DNA from: Hyphomicrobium zavarzinii ATCC 27496
Lineage (GTDB): Bacteria; Pseudomonadota; Alphaproteobacteria; Rhizobiales; Hyphomicrobiaceae
Assembly (NCBI RefSeq): GCF_000383415.1
Contig: NZ_KB911260.1
Coordinates: 1-64,000, forward strand
Length of the DNA: 64,000 bases
Direction: 5' to 3'
The notes under the pieces were generated by a model. It saw only the letters and a program-made list of their open reading frames with translations, made no database searches and was not told where the DNA came from. The position numbers and the translations under genes were made by a program. Below, one piece after another: positions 46,833 to 56,253 of the stretch (position 1 is its first letter; each line of letters begins with the position of its first letter).

Positions 46833-48569
46833 ATGTCTACTGATCTGCCCGAACCGAAGAGGCAAGCGGCAACCGATCTTGCGCTTGCAGTCGCCCGAGA
46901 GCGGCTCTACAGCCGCGCAGGCCTCGCGTGTGCCCTCTCATGCGGCCTCGTCATCGCGATGTGGATGTACTTCGTCCGGCACGAGTGGCCATGGACGAAC
47001 ATCGCCTTCACGCTCGGTGTGACGGCCTCGCTCATTTCCATCCTGCTCATCGCGTCGCGGCGCATTCTCTTCTCGACCGCGCTCGTGACGGCCCTCGTCG
47101 TCATGACGATCGCGGCCTCGGAGGTGAAGCGGCATTACCTCGGCATGGGGCTGCACGCCTACGATCTCGTCTTCTACCTGTTGTCGCCGGATACGCTCTC
47201 GTTCCTCTGGACCGATTTCAAACTCGAGCTTGTCGGACTCACGGCTGCGAGCTTCGCCTTCCTTGGCCTCGCGTGGCTGCTCTACAGGTTCGATCCGACG
47301 CGGATTTCGCGCGGGCTCGGCGCGAGCGCCGTTATCGTGTGCGTCATAGCTACGGGCTGGGCTGCTGAGCTACGGGGCGGGCGCCATCACACCCTTTTCT
47401 ATTGGGGCCATCACTACGTCTCGTCGTTCTACCTCTCGTGGGCGGAGACCATCGAGACGCTGTGGCGCGGCCAGCTCATCGAGGCTGCGCCCGCGGGCGG
47501 GAACACCGCTCCGTTCGCGCTCGCCCGTACCTGCCGGATCGGGGCGCGTTCTCCGAACATCATCCTCATTCATCAGGAGAGCGTTTTCCCGCCGAGCCTG
47601 TTCCCCGGCATCTCCTATGACCGCGGGCTCGATCCCTTCTTCCGGTCGCACGACGGGAAGCTGCACAAGCTGCGCGTGGAGACCTACGGCGGCGCCTCGT
47701 GGCTGACGGAATTCTCGGTGCTGGCGGGCGTCTCGACGTTTTCGTTTGGCGGCATGCGGCCGTTCGTTCAGTCTCTGATGCAAGGCAAGGTGCACGATAC
47801 CGTTCCCGAGACGCTTGCGCGATGCGGCTATCACAACGCGCTCTACTATCCGATGAACAAGGATTTCGTTTCGAGCGGGAAATTCTACGAGAGCATCGGG
47901 TTCGACACGATCCTCGATCGCAAGGCGCAGGGCGCCAAGCGTTACAACGAGCGCGATCGTTTCTACTACGACAACGTGCTTGCGGGGCTCGCCGCGCACT
48001 TCAAGGAGAAGCGGACGCCGGTGTTCAACTTCGTGATCACGGCAGCTACGCACCTTCCTTATGCGCCAGCGTTCATGCCCGAGATCAAGGTTCCGGGCGG
48101 CGGGCCGTCACCAGAGATGCACGAGTATCTGCGCCGGGTCGGGCTGGCGAAGATCGATTACGATTACTTCCGCGCGGAGCTCGCGCGCCGCTTCCCGGAC
48201 GAAGCATTCCTCATCGTGCAGTACGGCGATCATCAGCCGATCGTGACGCGCCCGTTCCTCGGCTTCGACGCGAACGTGGCGACCGAGGACATGTCGATGG
48301 CGACCGACTCTCAGGGTTATCTCACTTACTATACGATCGACGGTGTCAACTACGATCCCGGTCCCGCGCCCGATGTCGAGGTTCTCGACGTGCCCTATCT
48401 CGGCGCACTTCTGCTCAATGCGGCCCGCGTCCCGCTTTCGGAGGTTCACCGCGAGCGCCTCCGGTTGCTCGATGTCTGCAAGGGGCGCTACTTCACCTGT
48501 ACCAGGCGCGACGAGATCCTGTCGTTCCACCGCAGGCTCATCGATTCCGGTCTCATGATGGCGCGTTGA
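46833..48569 (+). CDS. LTA synthase-like sulfatase-fold membrane enzyme
   Basis: A 578-residue protein with about five N-terminal membrane helices and a C-terminal alkaline phosphatase/sulfatase-type domain. It shows PNIILIHQESVFPPSLF with a metal-binding Glu, GGASWLTEFSVLAGVSTFSFG (the nucleophile in this family is a Thr/Ser here), NFVITAATHLPYAP and IVQYGDHQP (metal-binding DH). These are marks of enzymes that transfer phosphoglycerol or phosphoethanolamine to surface lipids or glucans in the periplasm. The ATG at 46833 was chosen because the membrane domain follows at once. It is convergent with the lipid kinase gene, sharing 17 bp at the 3' ends. Confidence 0.85.
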   Translation: MSTDLPEPKRQAATDLALAVARERLYSRAGLACALSCGLVIAMWMYFVRHEWPWTNIAFTLGVTASLISILLIASRRILFSTALVTALVVMTIAASEVKRHYLGMGLHAYDLVFYLLSPDTLSFLWTDFKLELVGLTAASFAFLGLAWLLYRFDPTRISRGLGASAVIVCVIATGWAAELRGGRHHTLFYWGHHYVSSFYLSWAETIETLWRGQLIEAAPAGGNTAPFALARTCRIGARSPNIILIHQESVFPPSLFPGISYDRGLDPFFRSHDGKLHKLRVETYGGASWLTEFSVLAGVSTFSFGGMRPFVQSLMQGKVHDTVPETLARCGYHNALYYPMNKDFVSSGKFYESIGFDTILDRKAQGAKRYNERDRFYYDNVLAGLAAHFKEKRTPVFNFVITAATHLPYAPAFMPEIKVPGGGPSPEMHEYLRRVGLAKIDYDYFRAELARRFPDEAFLIVQYGDHQPIVTRPFLGFDANVATEDMSMATDSQGYLTYYTIDGVNYDPGPAPDVEVLDVPYLGALLLNAARVPLSEVHRERLRLLDVCKGRYFTCTRRDEILSFHRRLIDSGLMMAR

Positions 48570-49455
48570 GCGCGAGCGGAGAGGCGGCGGGTACGATGAT
48601 GGTCAGCCGATCGTCGCTGAGCGTCAGCTCGCGGGGGGACGGCGCGAAGCGCTCTCCGTCGAGCTGAACTGCGATTGCGGGAGAGCCGGGAAGCCGCACG
48701 TGCGTGCAGGGGATGATGCTCACGTCGCGCCGGGCGGCGTGATGGCCGCGCGCGATCGCGATCAGGACGGCGGCGAATGCCTGCCGGCTTTCCGCCGTCG
48801 TGACGATGGCCTGGAAGCCGTCGTCGGAGAGCTGCTGGTCTTTGGCGATGACGAACGATCCGCCGTAGTGGGCGACGCGGGTCACGACGAGCCATGTCGC
48901 GCGAACCGTGCGATTGTCGATCGCAACCTCGAACGGCTTCGGTTTTTGAACGATCTGGCGAATGATCGGCCAGGAGTAGGCCATCTTTCCAACCTGGCGC
49001 TTCCAAGGGAGGTTGAGATGCTCGACGACGTGCGCATCGAAGCCCGCGCCTGCCATCATGAGAAAGGGCGTGCCATCGGCCCTGCCATAGCGCACAGGGA
49101 CGCCCGGTCCACCGAGGAGGGTTGCCGCGAGAGCCGCCGGGTCCCGCCCAAGAGCGATCTCCTCGGCGAGCACATTGCCGGTCCCGACCGGAATGATGCC
49201 AAGGGGCATTGCGCTGCCGATCAGGCCACAGGCGACGCCGCGTATGGTGCTGTCGCCACCCGCCGCGATCACGGCGTCGAAGGCGCCGCTTTCGGCGGCC
49301 GATCGGGCGAGATCGCGGTCCTGCTCGAGTGTCTGTGCGTCCTCGATGCGCACGGCCGCTCCAGCGTTCTCGAGATGCCGGCGCACCTCTCCCAGGAGCT
49401 GGCGCTGCCGTAAGCCCGCGTGGGCATTGTGAATGATCAGCAGCCGGCTGCGCAT
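48553..49455 (-). CDS. Diacylglycerol kinase-family lipid kinase
   Basis: A 300-residue soluble kinase of the DagK/YegS/LCB5 family. The nucleotide loop is GGDSTIRGVACGL (GGDGT in most members; Ser replaces Gly), followed by PLGIIPVGTGNVLA and MMAGAGFDA; the C terminus has VQLDGER. Such enzymes phosphorylate diacylglycerol or related lipids. It is convergent with the LTA-synthase-like gene, whose product in other bacteria generates diacylglycerol from phosphatidylglycerol, so recycling of that diacylglycerol is an attractive inference. Confidence 0.88.
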   Translation of the reverse strand: MRSRLLIIHNAHAGLRQRQLLGEVRRHLENAGAAVRIEDAQTLEQDRDLARSAAESGAFDAVIAAGGDSTIRGVACGLIGSAMPLGIIPVGTGNVLAEEIALGRDPAALAATLLGGPGVPVRYGRADGTPFLMMAGAGFDAHVVEHLNLPWKRQVGKMAYSWPIIRQIVQKPKPFEVAIDNRTVRATWLVVTRVAHYGGSFVIAKDQQLSDDGFQAIVTTAESRQAFAAVLIAIARGHHAARRDVSIIPCTHVRLPGSPAIAVQLDGERFAPSPRELTLSDDRLTIIVPAASPLALNAPS

Positions 49456-49559
49456 GAAGATATGAACGATCGCTGGAGAGGGACGCCCCTACAATCTCTT
49501 GCACCGAGACACCTCCGGCGGAGGCATCCCCAGTAATTCATTGATTTAGAGTAAAATAT

Positions 49560-49634
49560 TGGCTCCGTGGGTAGGATTCGAACCTACGACCGTCCGATTA
49601 ACAGTCGGATGCTCTACCACTGAGCTACCACGGA
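49560..49634 (-). tRNA. tRNA-Asn (anticodon GUU)
   Basis: On the minus strand a complete cloverleaf can be folded: acceptor TCCGTGG/CCACGGA, D-arm GCTCAGTGGTAGAGC, anticodon arm TCCGACTGTTAATCGGA with anticodon GTT, T-arm GTAGGTTCGAATCCTAC and an encoded CCA at the 3' end (49562-49560). 75 nt. Confidence 0.97.
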
Positions 49635-49709
49635 ATGGCCTTATCGCCTTGGCGAGCCGCGCTCATAGCAGATGGTTGCTGCCAGGGCCAGAGGCTAAGC
49701 GAAAATTCT

Positions 49710-49739
49710 CACCAAATAGCGACGACGTCTTATTTGGTG
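49710..49739 (-). terminator. Hairpin after actP
   Basis: CACCAAATA (49710-49718) and TATTTGGTG (49731-49739) form a 9-bp stem with a 12-nt loop. Read on the minus strand it lies 113 bp after the actP stop and is followed by AGAATTTTCG, a short T-run, so it may end the yjcH-actP transcript. Confidence 0.5.
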
Positions 49740-49851
49740 CGTGCTTCGCAGGCGGCGAAGCACCGTCTCCCTAGCTGTCTCGCGGCGGTCTGACAAGGGG
49801 GGTGTTCGCCGCGGCTGCGTCGGGCCTGCGGTGCTGAGGCGGTCAGGCGGC

Positions 49852-51438
49852 TCAGTGTGCCACCGCCGATCCCGCGCCCACCCCTGTCTCCGAACGCACG
49901 AACTGGGCCCGGAAGGCCCTGCGCTCGGCTTCGGCTGCCGGGCTCCGGTCTAGCTTCGAGACGAGGTAGATACCCCCAAACGCCAGCGTCATGGAGAAGA
50001 GCGCCGGGCTGTCATAGGGGAAGAGTGCGACGGGGAAGCCGAACGTCTTCACCCACACGGCCGGGCTCAGCACCACCATGGTGATGGCGGAGACGAGCCC
50101 CAGGAAGCCGCCGACCACGGCGCCGCGCGTCGTCGTCCCGCTCCAGAAGATGCTCATCAGCAGAACCGGGAAATTGCAGCTCGCGGCGACGGCGAATGCG
50201 AGGCCCACCATGAAGGCCACGTTCTGCTTCTCGAAGATGTATCCGAGCATGATCGCAACGATGCCGATCACCACGGCGCTGATCTTCGAGAGGCGAACCT
50301 CGGTCGTCTCCGAGGCGCGGCCTTTCGCGAACACGCTGGCGTAGAGATCGTGGCTCACGGCCGACGCGCCGGCGAGCGTCAAGCCGGCGACGACGGCGAG
50401 GATGGTGGCGAACGCGACGGCCGAGATGAAGCCGAGGAAGAGCGAGCCGCCGACCGCTTTCGACAGGTGGACGGCGGCCATGTTGGTGCCGCCGATCAGG
50501 CCGTTGATCTTGTCGTAGGTGCCGCCGTCCTGAGCCTTGAAATAGCTCGGGTCGTTCATCAGCAGCGTGATGGCGCCGAAGCCGATGATGAAGGTGAGGA
50601 TGTAGAAGTAGCCGATGAAGCCGGTGGCGTAGAACACCGATTTGCGCGCGGCCTTGGCATCGCGAACGGTGAAGAAGCGCATCAGGATGTGGGGCAGGCC
50701 CGCGGTTCCGAACATGAGCGCAAGTCCGAGGGACACCGCCGAGACGGGATCGCTGACGAGCTTGCCGGGGGCGAGAATGGAAAGCCCGCCGGGATGTGTT
50801 TCCGTGGCCGCGCGGAACATGGCGTCGGGCGAGAAATTGAAGTTCACGAGCACCATGATGGCCATGAACGTGGCGCCGCCGAGCAGCAGGCAGGCTTTGA
50901 TGATCTGCACCCAGGTGGTCGCCACCATGCCGCCGCTCGCGACGTAGGTGACCATGAGCACGCCCACGATGATCTCGGCATAGAGGTATGGCAGGCCGAA
51001 CAGGAGCTCGATGAGCTTTCCGGCGCCGACCATCTGGGCGATCAGATAAAGCGCGACGACGGCCAGCGTGCCGACGGCGGAGAGCGTGCGGATAGGTGTT
51101 GATCGCAGCCGGAAGGCGGCGACGTCCGCGAATGTGTAGCGGCCGAGGTTCCTCAGCCGCTCGGCGATCAGGAACAGTACGATGGGCCAGCCGACCAGCC
51201 AGCCCACGGAATAGATGAGGCCGTCGAAGCCCGAGGAGAAGACGAGCGCGGAGATGCCGAGGAAAGAGGCCGCAGACATGTAGTCTCCGGCGATGGCGAG
51301 CCCGTTCTGGAAGCCGGTGATCCCGCCGCCCGCGGCGTAGAAATCCGCGGCGGTGCGGGTGCGGTTCGAAGCCCATCTCGTGATGACAAGCGTCGTTGCC
51401 ACGAAGATGAGAAACATCACGACGGCTTCGATGTTCAC
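49852..51438 (-). CDS. actP: Cation/acetate symporter (ActP-like, SSS family)
   Basis: A 528-residue sodium:solute symporter with about 13 membrane helices. Family marks include [32 protein letters not shown], the [22 protein letters not shown] block and [12 protein letters not shown]. Homologues take up acetate and other short carboxylates. The GTG at 51438 overlaps the yjcH stop (GTGA) with GAGAGGA before it, a typical coupled yjcH-actP pair. It allows growth on C2 compounds beside C1 amines. Confidence 0.93.
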   Translation of the reverse strand: MNIEAVVMFLIFVATTLVITRWASNRTRTAADFYAAGGGITGFQNGLAIAGDYMSAASFLGISALVFSSGFDGLIYSVGWLVGWPIVLFLIAERLRNLGRYTFADVAAFRLRSTPIRTLSAVGTLAVVALYLIAQMVGAGKLIELLFGLPYLYAEIIVGVLMVTYVASGGMVATTWVQIIKACLLLGGATFMAIMVLVNFNFSPDAMFRAATETHPGGLSILAPGKLVSDPVSAVSLGLALMFGTAGLPHILMRFFTVRDAKAARKSVFYATGFIGYFYILTFIIGFGAITLLMNDPSYFKAQDGGTYDKINGLIGGTNMAAVHLSKAVGGSLFLGFISAVAFATILAVVAGLTLAGASAVSHDLYASVFAKGRASETTEVRLSKISAVVIGIVAIMLGYIFEKQNVAFMVGLAFAVAASCNFPVLLMSIFWSGTTTRGAVVGGFLGLVSAITMVVLSPAVWVKTFGFPVALFPYDSPALFSMTLAFGGIYLVSKLDRSPAAEAERRAFRAQFVRSETGVGAGSAVAH

Positions 51439-51749
51439 GAGATCCTCTCCAGGATGCGCTGGGTTGTGACGTCGAAGTCGGTGTTGGCGCGCCTTACGTA
51501 GAGGCCCGTCAGGACGAAGGCGGCGAGGATCACGCCCACGCCGAGGGGAATGCCGACGGTCAGCGTCTCCTTGCCGAGAGGCATCGCGAGGAAGCCCGGC
51601 GCGAAGGCGACCGTGAGGATGAAACCGAAATAGATGGCGGCCATCGCCGAGGAGAGCCCCCAGGCGAAGCGAGAGCGTCTTCGCACAAGGGCCTGGAACT
51701 CGGCGTCATGCTCGATACGCTCGAGCCGCGCGTCAGTGTCGGACGACAT
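51435..51749 (-). CDS. yjcH: DUF485 membrane protein (YjcH)
   Basis: A 104-residue protein with two membrane helices ([20 protein letters not shown] and [19 protein letters not shown]) and the DUF485 pattern [13 protein letters not shown] and [10 protein letters not shown]. It is the standard partner encoded directly before actP. The ATG at 51749 follows GGGGAAG. Its precise role is not settled. Confidence 0.93.
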   Translation of the reverse strand: MSSDTDARLERIEHDAEFQALVRRRSRFAWGLSSAMAAIYFGFILTVAFAPGFLAMPLGKETLTVGIPLGVGVILAAFVLTGLYVRRANTDFDVTTQRILERIS

Positions 51750-51933
51750 TCTGGTGCTTCCCCCAATTCGCGACCTTGTCCGGCATACCGGCGGCGCATC
51801 TCGTTGCGGGGCAGCTTAAACGATTGAGAGCAGAGCGGTAGCCGGTCGTTAGACGAAAATTTCGGGCGGGATTCCGCTTTGGATGGAGGTTTGGCCGCGA
51901 TATGCGCCGATCAAGGGACGCGGCGCGGACGGC

Positions 51934-52707
51934 TCATGCGACGGTATGATAGCCGTTGTCGGCATAGACGACCGAGCCCGACAGAGGTGCGGCGGCGCCA
52001 CTCACCAGAAACGCAGCCACACGTCCGATCTCGTCGATGCCGACGAGACGTCCGGCGGGGGTGCGTTTTTGCACTTCCTCGAGCAACTCGTCGAAGCGGT
52101 CGATGCCGGAGGCAGCGCGTGTTTTCACCGGGCCGGTGGAGATGGCGTGGGCGCGAATTCTTTTTTCCGCGAGATCAGCCGCGATGTAGCGCACGCTCGC
52201 TTCGAGCGCGGCTTTCACCGGTCCCATCAGATTGTAGTTCTCGACCACGCGGTCTGCGCCATAGAAGCTGACGGTCAGGAGACATCCGCCGTTCTTCATC
52301 AACGGCGCGGCGAGCTTCGCCATGCGGATGAACGAGTGACAGGAGACATCCATCGCCAGGGCGAAGCCTTCGGGCGAGCAGTTGACCACGCTCGTATGCA
52401 GGTCCTCGCGCGGCGCGAAGGCGATCGAATGGAGCAGGAAATCGAGCGTGCCCCAGTCAGCCTCTATTCTCTCGAATACGGCGTCGAGCTGTCCGGGAAT
52501 TCGCACATCGCAGGGAACCAGGATGGAAGCCCCTAGCGTCTTGGCGACGGGCTCCACGAAGGGCATGGCCTTGTCGTTGAGGTAAGTGATGGCGAGTTCG
52601 GCGCCTGCTTCCGCGAAGGCCGCCGCGCATCCCGCGGCGATGCTGTGTTGGTTGGCGATGCCGACGACGAGACCACGCTTTCCGGCAAGATCGACAATTG
52701 CGGACAA
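51934..52707 (-). CDS. fabI: Enoyl-[acyl-carrier-protein] reductase (NADH), FabI
   Basis: A 257-residue short-chain-dehydrogenase-type enoyl-ACP reductase of fatty acid synthesis. FabI marks are GLVVGIANQHSIAAGCA (NAD loop), LHSIAFAPREDL, SFYGADRVVENYNLMGPVKAAL (catalytic Tyr and Lys, spacing Y-x6-K) and VYADNGYHTV. The protein appears to start at a TTG (52707) with AGGAG at good spacing; no ATG exists at the right place. The gene stands alone between actP-yjcH and tRNA-Cys. Another fabI copy is usual in this order, so the redundancy is unknown. Confidence 0.92.
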   Translation of the reverse strand: MSAIVDLAGKRGLVVGIANQHSIAAGCAAAFAEAGAELAITYLNDKAMPFVEPVAKTLGASILVPCDVRIPGQLDAVFERIEADWGTLDFLLHSIAFAPREDLHTSVVNCSPEGFALAMDVSCHSFIRMAKLAAPLMKNGGCLLTVSFYGADRVVENYNLMGPVKAALEASVRYIAADLAEKRIRAHAISTGPVKTRAASGIDRFDELLEEVQKRTPAGRLVGIDEIGRVAAFLVSGAAAPLSGSVVYADNGYHTVA

Positions 52708-52890
52708 AAGCTCGCTCCTGTTTGCGCACTAACGGGATGAATTGTCTGCTCCACGTCAGCGAGTTAGAGCATGGTTCAGCGCGTGAGCCACGGGGCGCTG
52801 CGTGCGACTCATGGTCTATCCGGCGCGCATGTCGCCTGGATGTCGGTCTCCAAGGTGAAAAGGTGGGGACAGGAGAAGGTGGGAGTGATT

Positions 52891-52964
52891 TGGAGGCCAC
52901 GCCCGGAATTGAACCGGGGTACGCGGATTTGCAGTCCGCTGCGTCACCACTCCGCCACGTGGCC
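52891..52964 (-). tRNA. tRNA-Cys (anticodon GCA)
   Basis: Minus-strand cloverleaf: acceptor GGCCACG/CGTGGCC, anticodon arm GCGGACTGCAAATCCGC with anticodon GCA, T-arm CCCGGTTCAATTCCGGG, discriminator T and encoded CCA (52893-52891). 74 nt. Confidence 0.97.
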
Positions 52965-53092
52965 TCTGGATCGTGTATCCCGGACAGGGGCGCCCTGTTG
53001 CCGGGGCTCGGGCCGGATCAGGCTGGCCGAGCAGCGCCCGTTTCCGGCGCGAGCGACGCATCTATCATAGAGAGGAAGCTTAGCACAAGCAT

Positions 53093-53542
53093 ATGGATGT
53101 CGATCTCGGCGACGGCGGTAGGGGTGTGCAGGTGACCGGACGGGTGCGGAACGCGGTTAAGCGATGGTTTCGGCGGCTGGAGGAGCTGGCCCGGCGGGCA
53201 AAGCGCGACGGCCTCGCGCTCTATCTCGCCACCCGGGACCCGCGCGTGCCCTGGGCGGTGAAGGCCTTCGCCGTGCTGGTGGCCGCGTATGTGCTCTCGC
53301 CCATCGACCTCATCCCGGATTTCATTCCGGTGATTGGCTTTCTCGACGAGCTCATTCTGCTGCCGCTCGTGGTCGGGCTCATCGTGCGGTCCGTCGACCC
53401 GGCCGTGATGGCGGAACTCCGGGCCGAGGCCGCACGATTGGCCGAGCGCCCCCGGAGCCGCCTTGGCGCTGCGCTGATCCTCGTCATCTGGGCCACGCTG
53501 GCGGGCCTCGCCGTGTGGATGCTCTGGCCGCGAAGCGACTGA
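53093..53542 (+). CDS. DUF1232 (YkvA) membrane protein
   Basis: A 149-residue protein with a basic helical N terminus and the DUF1232 core TRDPRVPWAVKAFAVLVAAY and LSPIDLIPDFIPVIGFLDEL, followed by a hydrophobic C-terminal helix (ALILVIWATLAGLAVWML). The family is widespread and of unknown function. The ATG at 53093 is the first in frame; the true start may lie a few codons downstream. Confidence 0.87.
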   Translation: MDVDLGDGGRGVQVTGRVRNAVKRWFRRLEELARRAKRDGLALYLATRDPRVPWAVKAFAVLVAAYVLSPIDLIPDFIPVIGFLDELILLPLVVGLIVRSVDPAVMAELRAEAARLAERPRSRLGAALILVIWATLAGLAVWMLWPRSD

Positions 53543-53798
53543 GCGCGCGGACGTTCAATTCCGAGCTGAAAAGAGGGGTTTCGGTCTGCTCTGCAATGTC
53601 GCGGGGATGTGGCCGCGGGGCGCGACATTGAGTATGGTCGGCGCAACGCACGGCCGTTATTGCTCAAGTCATGGTTCGGATTTTCGTGCTTCGTAGGGGG
53701 CTCGATTCTCACGGTCCCGAGGTGCAGCGCGCGCGAGAGCGGTCGCGCTTGCCATCGGGATCTGGGCTCGCTTTCGCGGACGCACTCGGGAGGACGCA

Positions 53799-54464
53799 GT
53801 GGACTACGCCATTCAGCGCAAGAACATGGTCGAATCGCAGGTCCGGCCAAGCGACGTGACGGACCGGCGGATCATCCGCGCGATGCTGGACCTTCCGCGC
53901 GAAGAGTTCGTGCCGGACCGCGTGCGCGGCCTCGCCTACATGGATGGTCCTGTGCAACTCGTGGAGGCGGGCGGCAAGACGCGGCGTTCGCTGCTGGCTG
54001 CCCGTATCTTTGCCAAGCTAGTGCAAGCCGCACAGATCGATCCGACGGCGACTGTGCTCGATGTCGGCGCGGGAACGGGCTACTCGTCGGCGGTGCTCGC
54101 TCAACTCGCCGTCCGCGTGATCGCGCTCGAAAGCGACGCCGGCCTTTTGAAGACCGCGCGCGCGAAGCTTCCCGCGGTGGACAGCGGGAAGGTGACCTTG
54201 GTCGAGGGCGAACTGCCGACGGGCTGGGCAGCCGAGGGGCCCTACGATGCCATCGTGGTGGAGGGTGCCATCGAGACGGTGCCGTCCGATCTCCTGGATC
54301 AGCTCAAGGACGGCGGGCGGCTGGTCGCGATCGTGGGCGACGGCAGGACTGGACGCGCAACGGTCTGGCTGCGGGATGGCGGGGCATTCGGGGCCACCGA
54401 AGTGTTCGACGCTAATGCCGAAATCCTGCCGGGCTTTCACAAGGCGCGGGCTTTCGCCTTCTGA
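53799..54464 (+). CDS. pcm: Protein-L-isoaspartate O-methyltransferase
   Basis: A 221-residue SAM-dependent methyltransferase of the PCMT family: RKNMVESQVRPSDVTDRRI, REEFVPD, the SAM loop VLDVGAGTGYSSAVLA and DAIVVEGAIE. The SQPYIVA substrate segment of classic Pcm is replaced by GKTRRSLLAARIFAKL, as in the alphaproteobacterial form usually found before tolC. The GTG start at 53799 is preceded by GGGAGG. It may act on isoaspartyl residues or on another carboxylate; the position before tolC is conserved in the order. Confidence 0.9.
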   Translation: MDYAIQRKNMVESQVRPSDVTDRRIIRAMLDLPREEFVPDRVRGLAYMDGPVQLVEAGGKTRRSLLAARIFAKLVQAAQIDPTATVLDVGAGTGYSSAVLAQLAVRVIALESDAGLLKTARAKLPAVDSGKVTLVEGELPTGWAAEGPYDAIVVEGAIETVPSDLLDQLKDGGRLVAIVGDGRTGRATVWLRDGGAFGATEVFDANAEILPGFHKARAFAF

Positions 54465-54819
54465 AAATTGTTGCTCAGGCATCTTGCATCTTGCGGAGGC
54501 CCACTTATCCACCGGATTGGCGGCGGGCAGAGGCTCCGTGGGCGGCTTTGCAAATTTGTTTCGTCAAATCATGATGTTGACTTGTCTTTTCCGCTCAACC
54601 CCAAGGAGATGCGCCGAAGGCGTTCCTGGGGGTTGTGTGTGAATGCGGCCACTCTTTTTCCGGCTTGTCGCTTTGAAGGGGGCTCTCGGTCTTCTGCGAA
54701 TCGGGCCGCTGTTCTAATACGTTAGCTAAGGCACTGGTGTTTCCTTCCAGGGCCTCTGGGTGCGCGCCGGTTTTTAGGTGTTGCCTGGAGGAACCTCGGG
54801 GCAGGTCTTGGAGTCGAAT
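54465..54819. other. pcm-tolC intergenic region, 355 bp
   Basis: No gene recognised. It holds the near-palindrome at 54563 and a TTGACT hexamer at 54577 that could be a -35 element, but no convincing -10 partner was seen. Confidence 0.5.
54563..54581. promoter_or_regulatory. Near-palindrome in the tolC upstream region
   Basis: GTCAA-ATCATGAT-GTTGAC is an almost perfect inverted repeat centred on ATCATGAT. It overlaps a TTGAC hexamer. It may be an operator for tolC, 240 bp before the coding start; no regulator can be named. Confidence 0.35.
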
Positions 54820-56253
54820 TTGGTCGAGCTCAAACACACTTTGCGGTCTGCTGTCTTTGCTGTGGTCGCCACGGCAAGCGGCGCCGCTATTTTTGCGCCG
54901 ACGGCTGCTCGCGCGGAAACACTCATGCAGGCGCTCGCGTCTGCTTACCAATACAACCCTCAGCTCGATGCCGAGCGTGCACGCCTGCGTGCCACGGATG
55001 AGGAAGTGACGCGCGCCCGGTCCGGCTTCCGGCCTGTGATCACGGGTAACGCCGACGTCAACTACCAGAACACCAAGACGCGGACGACGCTCGGGACGAC
55101 CGAAGCCGAGACGAAGCCCAAGGGCTACTCGGTGGATGTCGTACAGCCGATCTTCAGCGGTTTTCGCACCATCAATGCCGTGAACGAGCAGGAAGCGAAC
55201 GTACGCGCCGCGCGCGAGACGCTGCGTTCCGTCGAGCAAACCGTTCTTCTCGACGCGGTCACGGCCTTCATGGACGTGGTGCGCGATCAGGCGATCGTGA
55301 AGCTCCGCGAAAACAACGTCAACGTGCTGTCGCGCGAGTTGAAGGCCACGCAGGATCGCTTCGCGGTGGGCGAGGTGACGCGGACCGACGTCGCGCAGGC
55401 GCAGGCTCGCCGCGCAGGTGCCGTTTCGGCGCTAGATCTTGCTCGCGCCAATCTCAAGACGAGCCGCGCAAGCTACGAGCGCGTGATCGGTCATGCGCCG
55501 GACAACCTGGTGGAGCCCGGTGGCCTCGAGCGCTATCTTCCGCGCTCGCTTGACGAAGCCAAGAGCATCGGCACGCAGGAAAATCCTGCGGTCGTCGGCT
55601 CGCTCTACCTTGAGCAGGCCGCCCGTTTCGGCGTCGATCGTATTCGCGGTGAGCTTCTGCCTCAGGTGCAGCTCGAGGCGTCCTACTCGGACCGCTACGA
55701 CACGACAACCACGATCGAGCAGTCCGAGGCGGCAATCGTGACCGGCCGTCTTACGGTTCCGATCTACGAGGGCGGCGAGGTCTATGCCCGCGTTCGCCAG
55801 CAGAAGCACATTCATGTGAGCCGGCTGCAGGAAATCGAGCAGGCACGCAGCGAATCCGAGGCGCAGGTGGTTGGAACCTGGTCGCAGTTGCTCGCGGCTC
55901 GTGCTCAGGTCGAATCCGATCAGTCGCAGGTGAGTGCCAACACGACCGCCCTCACGGGTGTGCGTGAGGAAGAGCGCGTTGGCCAGCGTACGCTGCTCGA
56001 CGTGTTGAACGCAGAAGTGGAATTGCTCAACTCTCAGGTGCAGCTCGTATCCACGCGTCGCAACGTGGTGGTGTCGAGCTACGCAGTGATGGCTGCGATC
56101 GGCCGGCTCGATGCGGTGAATCTCGGGTTCACCTCGATCGCCTATGATCCTGAAGCACATTATCAGGAAGTGCGCCGTAAGCCCTGGGGCACTTCGATAA
56201 CTCATTCTGACGGCCGTATCGAACAGCTTCCGGCTACTGAATCCGTAAAATAA
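54820..56253 (+). CDS. tolC: TolC-family outer membrane efflux channel
   Basis: A TolC-type outer-membrane protein of about 477 residues. A signal peptide ends near PTAARA/ETLMQAL; two OEP repeats follow (ALASAYQYNPQLDAERARLRATDE with SVDVVQPIFSGFRTINAV, then TWSQLLAARAQVESDQSQVSA with EERVGQRTLLDVLNAEVELL). TolC trimers connect inner-membrane pumps and type I secretion systems to the outside. The start is not ATG: the frame opens with GTG 54778, but TTG 54820 with GGAG six bases upstream gives a better signal peptide. It precedes the PopZ-like genes. Confidence 0.92.
   Translation: MVELKHTLRSAVFAVVATASGAAIFAPTAARAETLMQALASAYQYNPQLDAERARLRATDEEVTRARSGFRPVITGNADVNYQNTKTRTTLGTTEAETKPKGYSVDVVQPIFSGFRTINAVNEQEANVRAARETLRSVEQTVLLDAVTAFMDVVRDQAIVKLRENNVNVLSRELKATQDRFAVGEVTRTDVAQAQARRAGAVSALDLARANLKTSRASYERVIGHAPDNLVEPGGLERYLPRSLDEAKSIGTQENPAVVGSLYLEQAARFGVDRIRGELLPQVQLEASYSDRYDTTTTIEQSEAAIVTGRLTVPIYEGGEVYARVRQQKHIHVSRLQEIEQARSESEAQVVGTWSQLLAARAQVESDQSQVSANTTALTGVREEERVGQRTLLDVLNAEVELLNSQVQLVSTRRNVVVSSYAVMAAIGRLDAVNLGFTSIAYDPEAHYQEVRRKPWGTSITHSDGRIEQLPATESVK

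Noticed and set aside
49559-49774. A small plus-strand frame reading MAPWVGFEPTTVRLTVG...
   Set aside because: This is the well-known spurious protein that arises from translating the complement of a tRNA gene; the tRNA-Asn on the minus strand explains it.
52698-53135. A plus-strand frame containing TPGIEPGYADLQSAASPLRH
   Set aside because: Again a translation artefact of a tRNA gene, here tRNA-Cys.
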